Assembly (NCBI GenBank): GCA_039805865.1
Contig: JBDLTI010000045.1
Span: 1-13,591 of the forward strand
Direction of reading: 5' to 3'
DNA from: Fluviibacter sp039805865
Lineage (GTDB): Bacteria > Pseudomonadota > Gammaproteobacteria > Burkholderiales > Rhodocyclaceae
DNA length: 13,591 bases
Numbering within the stretch: the first letter of the stretch is position 1; each line of letters begins with the position of its first letter. The position numbers were made by a program, and so were the translations under genes. This document shows, in pieces, positions 1 to 6,159 of the stretch. The notes under the pieces were generated by a model. The model saw only the letters and a list, made by a program, of their open reading frames with translations. It did not search any database and was not told where the DNA came from.

Positions 1-478
1 ATTTAACAGACTTCGGTTTCACCGATGCATGGGGGCTATTTTTTGTGGCGGTCGATTTAATCGTCCATAGCGCATCAATGGTCACGGCATCGCCAAGCGT
101 GCTGTCGATTTTTTGAACGTCGATCAATACCTGATAGTCAAACTGAGTAAAAGGACTCTGCGAATAACTCCAGGTATTGGGTGTGCTTAAGTCCCGAGAT
201 AAATCAGCAGCAATCACGCGTTCAATATCTGTTTTGAGGGAGCCGGCCCAACGTTGGTATTCGTACACAGTGACCTGGTTGTTCGAATTTTTCACAACCA
301 GCTGTGGCGTATCTACCAGAGACGGCACGGTTACGGGCCCAACCATAATGCGTGTCTTGTGCGTCATCGGGGTCGTTGCTGTTACCGCAGGGGCGCTCAG
401 TGTGTAGTAACTCGTTTTGGGCGAACTACAGGCAGTAACAACAGTGGCTGCGGCAAGCAGAATCAATAGGCGCTTCAT
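1..478 (-). CDS. pqiC: PqiC-like outer-membrane lipoprotein (ABC-type transport auxiliary, DUF330), 3' end cut by window
   Basis: My own translation of the minus strand from ATG 478-476 runs open to the window edge (159 codons). It starts MKRLLILLAAATVVTAC, a lipoprotein signal peptide with lipobox VTAC and Cys17 as the lipidation site. The mature part begins SSPKTSYYTLSAP, the 'YYTL' opening typical of the PqiC/DUF330 family, followed by a segment (VPSLVDTPQLVV, then YEYQRWAGSLKTDIERVIAADL) that matches the family's surface-antigen-like fold. The start overlaps the pqiB stop as TAATG, so translation is probably coupled. In E. coli PqiC anchors the PqiB tunnel to the outer membrane for lipid transport between membranes. 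The C-terminus lies outside the window. The family call rests on motif and position after pqiA-pqiB. Confidence 0.88.
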   Translation of the reverse strand, partial: MKRLLILLAAATVVTACSSPKTSYYTLSAPAVTATTPMTHKTRIMVGPVTVPSLVDTPQLVVKNSNNQVTVYEYQRWAGSLKTDIERVIAADLSRDLSTPNTWSYSQSPFTQFDYQVLIDVQKIDSTLGDAVTIDALWTIKSTATKNSPHASVKPKSVK

Positions 479-2055
479 TACTTGGACTCCTCTGACGGCT
501 TCCCGAAAATAATCGATTGCGGTTGCTGATCAAGCGTGTCTGCCAGTTTCTTCAACGAGCTGGCAGCTTTGGTCAGCTCGCGCAGGGTGTCACGCAGATC
601 CATTTGCAGTGGCGAATCGCTTGACAACAAGGCATCGGCACTCTTGAGGGTTTTATTCAGGTCGGGCAGGGTCTGGGTATCCAGCTTCTTAATGATACCT
701 GCAACTGATTTCTCCATGTCATCGAAGCTGCCCGGAATCGAAGGTAGCTGCATCGGCTTTTCTTTAGGGTTAAGCGTAAATTTAGGCGTATCCGGGAAAA
801 AATCTAGCGCAACATATTGCTGACCTGTTAGAAGATTGCCAGTGCGTAGCTGCGCACGCATGCCACGATCAACCATGCGCTGGTAACGCTGGAATCGCTC
901 TTGATCATTTTTAGCCGCAGGATAGGGCTTTCCGTTGGCCATTGATTTAAGCCGTAGGCGATCCGGATAAAGGTTAATCACGACGGGCTGCACAATCGTA
1001 AAGTCTTTCGGGTCGACCAGAGCGCCAATACTCAACACCTCACCGATTGTCACGCCGCGGAAATCTACCGGGGCGCCGACAGTAAGACCTCTGACTGACT
1101 GCTTGAAATTAATCACGTAGCGCTCTACACGATCATCCGGCTCTTTCATGGCCAAATCTCGTGTCGCGAAAAGCGGAAATACAGCGTCAGATGCGGCTTC
1201 CTCGGTAACGGCAGTCTTATCGCTTTGATCAACGGCATTCTCATTGGCGTCAAAGTTGGCTGGCGGGCCTTCAAAAGCAATGCCGCCAGCCAATACCGAA
1301 ATCAAAGACTCTGTTTGAACGTTAATACCTGCTGCGCCCACAGAAACGTCAATACCGCTGGCGTTCCAGAACCGGGTATTGCTTCTGACATATTTGTCGT
1401 AGGGTGCGTGAACAAAGACATCGATGGAGACGCCTTTGCCGTCTTTATCCAGATCATAGGCCACCACTTCGCCAACCATCAGCCGGCGGAAATACACCGG
1501 GGTGCCAATATCGTGAGAGCCTAAATTGGGTGCGTGCAGCTTGAATTTCCGGCCGGGCACGTCGCGGGTAAGAATGGGTGGCACCTCAAGCGCTACAAAA
1601 TTGTCTTGAGTTTCTTTAGAAAGTCCCATGTCTGCAGCAATATAGGAGCCGCCAAACAGAGTGCCAAGCCCAGAAACGCCGCTGGCGGTAATGCGAGGTT
1701 TTACAATCCAGAAATGGGTGTCTTCTCTTAGGAAGTCTTCAGCCTTCCGATCCATCTGGATCGTTGCCACCACTTCTTTATGGTCTTCAGACAAATCCAC
1801 CGTCTTTACGACGCCGATAATCACATCTTTGTATTTCACCTGCGTTTTGCCGGCCTCGAGCCCTTCACCGGATTTGAACGATATGGTAATTGTCGGGCCG
1901 CGTTCGAGAAATACCTTAACGCCTAAGCCAATGCCCACAACCAGCGCCAGGATCGGGATGATCCAGATAAACCGTGATGACCAATTGCGCGGTTGCTTAG
2001 AGATGGGTTGGGGCAGATTGGCGAAATCTTCTTCGTGATTGGCATCAGACGGCAT
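478..2055 (-). CDS. pqiB: Intermembrane lipid transport protein PqiB (MCE/MlaD domains)
   Basis: 525 aa, close to E. coli PqiB (546 aa). A short cytoplasmic N-terminus is followed by one membrane segment (about residues 29-47) and then three MCE/MlaD-type domains, at about 54-145 (GLEAGKTQVKYKDVIIGVV), 170-235 (IGTPVYFRRLMVGEVVAYDL) and 310-400 (LTVGAPVDFRGVTIGEVLSI). The C-terminal part (about 430-520) is rich in helix-forming leucine/lysine/aspartate segments, as in the coiled needle of PqiB. Known PqiB forms a hexameric tube across the periplasm that moves lipids between inner and outer membranes. The start ATG lies inside the end of the upstream pqiA half-gene (11-nt overlap), and the stop overlaps pqiC as TAATG, so this is one operon. 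No defect was seen. Confidence 0.95.
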   Translation of the reverse strand: MPSDANHEEDFANLPQPISKQPRNWSSRFIWIIPILALVVGIGLGVKVFLERGPTITISFKSGEGLEAGKTQVKYKDVIIGVVKTVDLSEDHKEVVATIQMDRKAEDFLREDTHFWIVKPRITASGVSGLGTLFGGSYIAADMGLSKETQDNFVALEVPPILTRDVPGRKFKLHAPNLGSHDIGTPVYFRRLMVGEVVAYDLDKDGKGVSIDVFVHAPYDKYVRSNTRFWNASGIDVSVGAAGINVQTESLISVLAGGIAFEGPPANFDANENAVDQSDKTAVTEEAASDAVFPLFATRDLAMKEPDDRVERYVINFKQSVRGLTVGAPVDFRGVTIGEVLSIGALVDPKDFTIVQPVVINLYPDRLRLKSMANGKPYPAAKNDQERFQRYQRMVDRGMRAQLRTGNLLTGQQYVALDFFPDTPKFTLNPKEKPMQLPSIPGSFDDMEKSVAGIIKKLDTQTLPDLNKTLKSADALLSSDSPLQMDLRDTLRELTKAASSLKKLADTLDQQPQSIIFGKPSEESK

Positions 2056-2710
2056 GGTTTTCCTTGGGTAAATCTGTGGTTGCCTGTGTTTGGTCGGTTG
2101 CTTCCCAGATCAATCTAGGGTCAAAACATTCTGCGGCAATCATGGTGAGCACCACAACAGCGCCGAAAGCAATGGCACCCGCGCCAACGTTAATCGACAT
2201 CAGATTCCCAAACTGTACAAGCGCCGTAAGCATGGATGCGACGTATACATCAATCATCGACCACCGACCCACTGCTTCGAGTATCCGGTAAATCTGGGTG
2301 CGTTTTTTTGGGTTCCAGGTAGAACGCCGCCGCACAGAAACAAGAAGATACGTTAACGCAAACAGTTTTGACAGGGGAATCACAATACTGGCAATAAATA
2401 AGATGGCGCCTAGAACTTCAGAGCCGGATTCCCATAAATAAATAACGCCGCCCATGATGCTGTCGTCTTCAGTACCGCTAAGCGAACTGGATTTCATCAC
2501 AGGCAGGAGGTTCGCCGGAATAATCAATATGTACGAAGCGATGAGCAGCGCCCATGTGCGATTGAGGCTGTCTGGTTTGCGAAAGTGCAAGGGCAGGCCA
2601 CACCGTCGGCAGCGCAGATCATGTTGCGTAGGAGAGGCACGATGAGCTAGTCCGCAGCCATCACAGCCCACAACATGGGCTGTCATTCCGGTCAATGCCT
2701 TGGCTGTCAT
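2045..2710 (-). CDS. pqiA: PqiA domain inner-membrane protein, second (C-terminal-type) half
   Basis: 221 aa. A zinc-ribbon-like N-terminus (C16-x2-C19 and C34-x2-C37) is followed by four hydrophobic segments at roughly 53-72, 98-120, 150-170 and 178-197. The diagnostic PqiA motif GRWSMIDVYVASML sits before the last membrane segments, and FDPRLIW closes the domain. In E. coli one 417-aa PqiA carries two such domains; here they are encoded by two adjacent genes. The ATG overlaps the stop of the first half-gene (ATGA) and the 3' end overlaps pqiB by 11 nt, so translation is probably coupled throughout. PqiA is thought to feed lipids to, or drive, the PqiB tunnel. This half is intact. Confidence 0.93.
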   Translation of the reverse strand: MTAKALTGMTAHVVGCDGCGLAHRASPTQHDLRCRRCGLPLHFRKPDSLNRTWALLIASYILIIPANLLPVMKSSSLSGTEDDSIMGGVIYLWESGSEVLGAILFIASIVIPLSKLFALTYLLVSVRRRSTWNPKKRTQIYRILEAVGRWSMIDVYVASMLTALVQFGNLMSINVGAGAIAFGAVVVLTMIAAECFDPRLIWEATDQTQATTDLPKENHAV

Positions 2711-3315
2711 TGCAGCTTCTCGATCTCATCCCAGAAAGTTCGGGGATCAAAGTTGGCAGCGGCTGCAGTGAGCGCGAACATCAGGCATACAAAAGACCAC
2801 AGCGCAATTTCGGGTAGTACAGTGGCCAATGCATTCAGTTTGCTAATCGTAATAATTAACCCGAGCATAAACACTTCAACCATGGCTCAGGGTTTGGATA
2901 AGTGCATCATCCTGAAAACTGCAGGCATTTGGGGAAGTGCATAGCCCAACCTCAGAGGCAGCAGCAAATAGATCAAAGCACCAATCACCAATGCTGGCAT
3001 CAGAAAAGTGGTGGTAAAGACAAGAATGGCTACCAGCGTCATATCGTCACGGAACAGGCTATCTACCATGCCTAGTAACGAGGTCGAACTCTCCAGCCCT
3101 TGTGAGGTTAGGCCAACAATCGGAAACGCGTTGGAAATCACAAAAAGAACGGCAGCAGTCAAGGCGAACACCAAGCTACGCTGCAGGCCTTCTGGTTGAT
3201 AGCGATGTAATACATGGCCGCAACGTGGGCAAGTGGCCATGGCATTGGGAGAGATGGTCTGCTCTTCCAGGAGCAGATCGCATTCTTCGCAAACCAGTAA
3301 AGTTTCAGCGGCCAC
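2707..3315 (-). pseudogene. pqiA: PqiA domain protein, first half, interrupted by an in-frame TGA
   Basis: Reading from GTG at 3315 gives 142 aa, then TGA at 2889-2887, then 59 further in-frame codons to a second TGA at 2709-2707. Before the stop: a zinc ribbon (C9-x2-C12, C29-x2-C32) and the first two to three membrane segments. After it: AMVEVFMLGLIITISKLNAL, the canonical PqiA segment that follows a conserved Trp, and an intact ending FDPRTFWDEIEKLQ. The stop replaces that Trp (one-base change TGG to TGA); the aligned position in the neighbouring pqiA half is the Trp of GRWSM. There is no frameshift and no other defect. GTG 3315 is the only start upstream in this frame (an in-frame TAA lies at 3330-3328), 8 nt after the preceding gene's stop. 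It could be a recent nonsense mutation, a base-call error, or a gene still read by readthrough or restart (ATG at 2883, three bases after the TGA). Confidence 0.85.
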
Positions 3316-3323
3316 GAAACTAT

Positions 3324-3683
3324 TTATTTAGAAAGCTGACGTCCAAGTGCGGCGCCGCTACCGCCGCCTACGCCTGCACCTATAACTGCGCCGGTAGAGC
3401 CACCCATTGAATTGCCAACAGCAGCGCCGGCGCCGCCACCTACGGCGCCGCCAACCACCGCGCCGGTTTTACCCTTACCCTTTTTCGTAGTGACTGCCGC
3501 ACCCGTTGCGCCGCCGACTGCACCGCCAACAACAGCCCCCGTGCTGCCACCAATCGCATTGCCAAGCGCAGCCCCACCGGCGCCACCTAGGGCACCGCCA
3601 AGACCACTTTTTAGATTGCTATCGGCCATAGTGACGCCAGAAGCTAGCACTAATGCCGAGATCAATAGGGAAGTGCGTTTCAT
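3324..3683 (-). CDS. Exported glycine-zipper protein with internal duplication
   Basis: 119 aa from ATG 3683, chosen because AAGGAGA lies 7 nt upstream and the product then starts with a clean signal peptide (MKRTSLLISALVLASGVTMA, cleavage likely after Ala20). A longer in-frame start at 3734 lacks this logic. The mature protein is almost entirely Gly/Ala/Val in a G-x3-G pattern. Two similar units, about residues 29-64 and 79-113, both contain the string GGSTGAV and are joined by a basic linker (TTKKGKGK). This is typical of glycine-zipper proteins, which pack in or against membranes; no precise function is known to me. It sits 35 nt after the rhodanese gene and 8 nt before the pqiA gene, so it may belong to the pqi transcript and act in the envelope, which is inference. 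Confidence 0.8.
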   Translation of the reverse strand: MKRTSLLISALVLASGVTMADSNLKSGLGGALGGAGGAALGNAIGGSTGAVVGGAVGGATGAAVTTKKGKGKTGAVVGGAVGGGAGAAVGNSMGGSTGAVIGAGVGGGSGAALGRQLSK

Positions 3684-3718
3684 CCTGAATCTCCTTCGAT
3701 TGTGTGGATAGGCTGTTT

Positions 3719-4120
3719 TTATCGTGTGCTGCATTTCTCGATAGTCGGTAGCCCGGCTTCCTTCCAGGCTTTAAAGCCACCTTCGATATGACAGATTGGT
3801 GTCAATCCCATGTCTTGAAGGGCAAGCGTGGCTAGGCTGGAGCGCCATGCAGACTGGCAGTATAGGACGAACTCTTTGCCGCTGCTGAAGATTTCTTTGT
3901 GATACGGGCTTTCTGGATCGACCCAAAATTCGAGCATGCCACGTGGCGCGTGGAAGGCGTTGGGAACCATACCTTCCCGTTCAAGTTCTCTCACGTCTCG
4001 AATGTCAATGAAGACCACGTTCGAATCCTCAAGCTTTGCTTTCGCCTCGTCGGTCGAGATAGTGCGGATCTTTTTGCTCGCTTCGGCGATAAGGTGCTTG
4101 TAGCCTTTGGTAATGGTCAT
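3719..4120 (-). CDS. Single-domain rhodanese-like sulfurtransferase
   Basis: 133 aa from ATG 4120. An AAAGGA ribosome site ends 6 nt before this ATG; the ATG at 4123 is only 3 nt away, and a further in-frame start at 4150 has no visible site. The rhodanese fold runs from about residue 20: VVFIDIRDVRELEREGMVP is the first motif, CQSAWRS (Cys88) is the active-site loop, and GGFKAWKEAGLP is the C-terminal signature. Cys88 would carry a persulfide, so the catalytic residue is present. There is no signal peptide, so it is cytoplasmic. The physiological acceptor cannot be told. The gene heads the leftward block and is divergent from the SirB2-like gene. Confidence 0.93.
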   Translation of the reverse strand: MTITKGYKHLIAEASKKIRTISTDEAKAKLEDSNVVFIDIRDVRELEREGMVPNAFHAPRGMLEFWVDPESPYHKEIFSSGKEFVLYCQSAWRSSLATLALQDMGLTPICHIEGGFKAWKEAGLPTIEKCSTR

Positions 4121-4274
4121 CATGGTTCCTTTCGGTGTCGTCTGAAGCATTAGGTTTTGTAAGTCTGCAGGACACGGCTTGGAAAGTAAAACGCTGTAGC
4201 GGTAGGGCTAAGGTATTATTGGGGCACCTCAGAAAGTCGAGATCAACACCCACTGAATATGAACCAGCCATTCT
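4121..4274. other. Divergent intergenic region (rhodanese / sirB2-like)
   Basis: About 150 bp between the divergent starts must hold promoters for both directions. I see a -10-like TATTAT at 4214-4219 on the plus strand but no good -35 partner, and TTGATC on the minus strand with no well-spaced -10. No convincing NarL- or FNR-type palindrome was found. No coding ORF is supported here. Confidence 0.35.
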
Positions 4275-4661
4275 ATGGAATACGCCTCTATTTATAAAAG
4301 CCTAAAGCACGCTCATGTGAGCTTTGTTGTGCTGAGCTACCTGCTCTTTGTATTTCGTGGCTGGCTTGCTGTTAGCGGTACATATCGTCCAGGTAAGTTG
4401 ATGAGTATGCTTGTTCATGGGGTAGATACGTTGCTACTCCTTCTTGGGGTGTCCCTAGCGGTAGTGCTTCAAATCAACCCTTTTGTCACACCCTGGCTTT
4501 CGGTAAAGCTCATTGCCTTGGTTGGATATATATTGATGGCAGCGATTTGGGTGCGTCGAGGTAAGACTAAGAAGGTGCGCCTTCTGGGATGGGTTGTTGC
4601 ACAGGTTGTTTTCTTATACATCGTTTTAGTAGCCATCACCAAAAATCCGCTGCTCATCTAA
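4275..4661 (+). CDS. SirB2 family integral membrane protein
   Basis: 128 aa with four hydrophobic segments (about residues 16-32, 48-66, 74-91 and 103-122). The opening SLKHAHVSFVVLSYLLFVFRGW matches the SirB2 pattern of a histidine pair near the first helix followed by FxxRG, and GVDTLLLLLGVSLAV matches the second-helix signature with His48 just before it (VHGVDT). SirB2 proteins are about 130 aa, so the length fits. The family was named for an effect on Salmonella invasion genes, but its biochemical role is unknown. No clear ribosome site precedes the ATG. The gene is separated from the following DUF2249 operon by 104 nt holding a promoter-like region. Confidence 0.85.
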   Translation: MEYASIYKSLKHAHVSFVVLSYLLFVFRGWLAVSGTYRPGKLMSMLVHGVDTLLLLLGVSLAVVLQINPFVTPWLSVKLIALVGYILMAAIWVRRGKTKKVRLLGWVVAQVVFLYIVLVAITKNPLLI

Positions 4662-4680
4662 GCAACACGGATTGAGTGAA

Positions 4681-4696
4681 TACCTAGGAATGGGTA
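4681..4696 (+). promoter_or_regulatory. NarL/NarP-type 7-2-7 binding site
   Basis: TACCTAG-GA-ATGGGTA is an inverted pair of heptamers with a 2-nt gap. Against TACYYMT-N2-AKRRGTA it matches 13 of 14 positions (only the G at 4687 differs). The 7-2-7 arrangement is the form used by phosphorylated NarL and NarP. The centre lies about 43-44 nt upstream of the transcription start expected from the CATAAT at 4720, a position typical of activation. A narL gene lies in the same window. Confidence 0.65.
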
Positions 4697-4746
4697 TTTC
4701 AAATAGAGATAAGCCTCCTCATAATATTCCTACTTGTTTAGTAGGA
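4697..4746 (+). promoter_or_regulatory. Putative activator-dependent promoter and 5' UTR hairpin of the DUF2249-cytochrome operon
   Basis: CATAAT at 4720-4725 matches the -10 consensus at 5 of 6 bases. The matching -35 window (TTTCAA, 4697-4702) is poor, as expected if an activator at 4681-4696 is needed. Just downstream, TCCTAC (4728-4733) and GTAGGA (4741-4746) form a perfect 6-bp stem with a 7-nt loop, at or just after the expected transcript start and before the ribosome site. Whether the hairpin affects translation or stability is unknown. Confidence 0.4.
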
Positions 4747-4765
4747 TTTTGTGAGGAGAAATGCG

Positions 4766-5029
4766 ATGTCAGGTTGTGCTACGAATCACGTCAATATGGA
4801 AGGTATCTATCAGTTCGATGCACGTGGCGTTTCCAAGCGGTTCCGGCACGCGGCCATTTTCGGAGCGATCAGTGCCTTGACGCCCGGGGAATCCATGCGT
4901 TTTGTCAATGATCACAATCCGTTACCGTTGATTGAGCAACTTCTGGTTCGCTACGGGGATCGTATTGAAGTGAACTATGTCAATAAAGATCCGGGCGCCA
5001 TTGTCATTGATTTTAAAATCATCCAATAA
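4766..5029 (+). CDS. DUF2249 domain protein A
   Basis: 87 aa. ATG 4766 was chosen because GAGGAGAA (4753-4760) sits 5-6 nt upstream; the GTG at 4751 overlaps that site and would only add junk residues. The DUF2249 domain spans about residues 16-83: LTPGESMRFVNDHNPLPLI contains the family's DHxP motif (Asp49-His50), followed by a closing strand (GAIVIDF). The fold is of the small SirA/TusA-like type and the function is not established. Family members are often found beside nitrogen-oxide or hemerythrin-type genes. This copy keeps the His; its downstream paralogue does not. It is the first gene of a three-gene operon controlled by a NarL-like site. Confidence 0.88.
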   Translation: MSGCATNHVNMEGIYQFDARGVSKRFRHAAIFGAISALTPGESMRFVNDHNPLPLIEQLLVRYGDRIEVNYVNKDPGAIVIDFKIIQ

Positions 5030-5052
5030 CCCACTTGCTTGGAGTGTCTATT

Positions 5053-5517
5053 ATGGTCAAAAATCTGGGAAAAATTTCACTGGCACTATGGTTAGTGACG
5101 GTGCTCATCATCGGTGCATACGTGATTCGGGGCGGCGCAGCACATGAGGTTTCTGGCACTCGTAACGCGATCGCTCTGTCACAAGGTGATCGTGAATTGG
5201 TGCTTGAGGAAATGAGAGCGATGCTAGTGGCCACACAGCAGATTGTCGATGGTGTGGCTCGTGACGATCGTCAGCAGATTATTAAAGCGGCCAAAGCAGG
5301 TGGAATGGGGTCGGCCATTGATCTGGATCCAAACTTCCTTTCTAAACTGCCGCTTGAATTTAAAACTCTGGGTTTCAGCATGCATAGTGATATGGATGCT
5401 ATCTCCAAGGCTGCAGAAAAGCAGGTGCCACTGCCAGAGATCTCAGGCATGCTGGCCGCGACCTTGACTAAATGCGTGGCTTGCCATGGTGCATGGGAGC
5501 TCAAGATCAAAGAATAA
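5053..5517 (+). CDS. Membrane-anchored class II-like (cytochrome c'-type) c-type cytochrome
   Basis: 154 aa from ATG 5053, with TTGGAGTG about 7 nt upstream. A basic N-terminus (MVKNLGK) and one membrane segment (about 8-25) precede a periplasmic, mostly helical domain. The only haem site is CVACH (Cys141, Cys144, His145), ten residues from the C-terminus. A haem motif at the end of a four-helix-bundle-sized domain is the layout of class II cytochromes such as cytochrome c'; class I proteins have it near the start. No cleavage site is obvious, so it is probably anchored to the inner membrane facing the periplasm. Members of this class can bind NO at five-coordinate haem; whether this one does is inference. 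It is flanked by two DUF2249 genes, 23 nt after the first and overlapping the second as TAATG. Confidence 0.85.
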   Translation: MVKNLGKISLALWLVTVLIIGAYVIRGGAAHEVSGTRNAIALSQGDRELVLEEMRAMLVATQQIVDGVARDDRQQIIKAAKAGGMGSAIDLDPNFLSKLPLEFKTLGFSMHSDMDAISKAAEKQVPLPEISGMLAATLTKCVACHGAWELKIKE

Positions 5518-5777
5518 TGGCGGATCAATGTATGCTTATTAAACCAACGACATCCCTGCAACATTTTGATGCTGAGGTTATCAGCCAGCGATTCCGGGAT
5601 ACGGCCATGTTTGAGGCTCTGAATGCGTTAAATCCAGGTGATGTTCTGAGGTATCAAGATGTGGAAGCACCATTTTCTCTGATACGAAAGCTGGTCATTA
5701 CGTTTGGAGCCAAAATCGAAATGTCGTATATCAAACGGAGTGTTGGTTCCGTTGTAATTGATTTTATGCGGCGCTGA
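5517..5777 (+). CDS. DUF2249 domain protein B (diverged paralogue)
   Basis: 86 aa. ATG 5517 overlaps the cytochrome stop (TAATG), implying coupled translation. It aligns to protein A without gaps from residue 17 (FDA) to 83 (VVIDF), with 28 identities in 67 positions (about 42%) by my count, so the two are paralogues. The DHNP motif of A is replaced by VEAP at the same place (Glu50 for His50), so if that His binds a metal or substrate, B has lost it and may be a partner or regulatory subunit. The function is unknown. It is the last gene of the operon; a hairpin follows directly. Confidence 0.82.
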   Translation: MADQCMLIKPTTSLQHFDAEVISQRFRDTAMFEALNALNPGDVLRYQDVEAPFSLIRKLVITFGAKIEMSYIKRSVGSVVIDFMRR

Positions 5778-5781
5778 AGCG

Positions 5782-5803
5782 CTAGCTGCAATTTGGCAGC
5801 TAG
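5782..5803. terminator. Hairpin between convergent genes
   Basis: CTAGCTGC (5782-5789) and GCAGCTAG (5796-5803) form a perfect 8-bp stem with a 6-nt loop. It sits between the stop of DUF2249 B and the stop of the minus-strand gene, and overlaps the latter's TAG (5802-5800). Neither side has a clear T tract, so it is a weak intrinsic terminator at best, or a 3'-end protecting stem for both transcripts. Confidence 0.5.
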
Positions 5804-6159
5804 GCTGATGCACGCCGATCGATATCGATTTCGAGGGTGACGCTTAGCATGTCACCTTGTTGGAAAGTAAAAATTTCTTTGACGCCATTTTTGGCGTGCT
5901 CCGGCTTGAGAAGCATATCAATCGCGGCGCGATAAACCGTCAGATTCCAGATCATGCCGCCGGAGCCACTCCTCGATTCAAAGCCTAATGTCGTGCCATC
6001 AGGGCTAGCGATTCGTGCATCCGGTTTGATCGTGTACTGCAAAAGGCAAGCGGGTGGCAGGCTGAGTTCTGCCGTAATCACCTGCGATTTCGTCAACGCA
6101 TCAAATTCAGAACCTGAAATTCGAAAACGGATGTGCTCTGTAGCCAGGCGTAATTTCAT
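5800..6159 (-). CDS. Small conserved protein of unknown function ending the Moco operon (DUF7009-like)
   Basis: 119 aa, soluble, no signal peptide, no cysteine cluster. It opens MKLRLATEHIRFRISGSEFD, which resembles from memory a small family (DUF7009) starting MKIRI-x-RxRL-x3-E and found beside molybdenum-cofactor genes, mainly in Bacteroidota. The rest looks like beta strands (AELSLPP, LQYTIKPD, GMIWNLTVYRAAIDML, MLSVTLEIDIDRR). The ATG lies inside mobA, overlapping its 3' end by 53 nt, so it is co-transcribed and probably coupled; a GGAG lies about 11 nt upstream. No function is known to me. A role in Moco trafficking or final assembly is inferred only from position. The family assignment is tentative; that the gene is real is much surer. 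Confidence 0.72.
   Translation of the reverse strand: MKLRLATEHIRFRISGSEFDALTKSQVITAELSLPPACLLQYTIKPDARIASPDGTTLGFESRSGSGGMIWNLTVYRAAIDMLLKPEHAKNGVKEIFTFQQGDMLSVTLEIDIDRRASA

Noticed and set aside
2707..3315. UGA read as Trp (alternative genetic code) to explain the pqiA stop
   Set aside because: Several clear genes in this window end in TGA (narL, nnrS, DUF2249 B and this gene's own final stop), so UGA is a normal stop here.
2707..3315. UGA as selenocysteine in PqiA
   Set aside because: The aligned residue in the family is Trp, not Cys, in a membrane-adjacent structural motif, and no selenocysteine-type stem was evident just after the codon.
3412..3711. Pro/Ala-rich open frame on the plus strand
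   Set aside because: It is the antisense image of the Gly/Ala-rich zipper gene; low-complexity GC-rich codons leave the other strand free of stops.
4121..4765. FNR/CRP-type palindromes in the intergenic regions
   Set aside because: Only half-sites (TTGA or TTGAT) were found; none had a matching second arm at the correct spacing.
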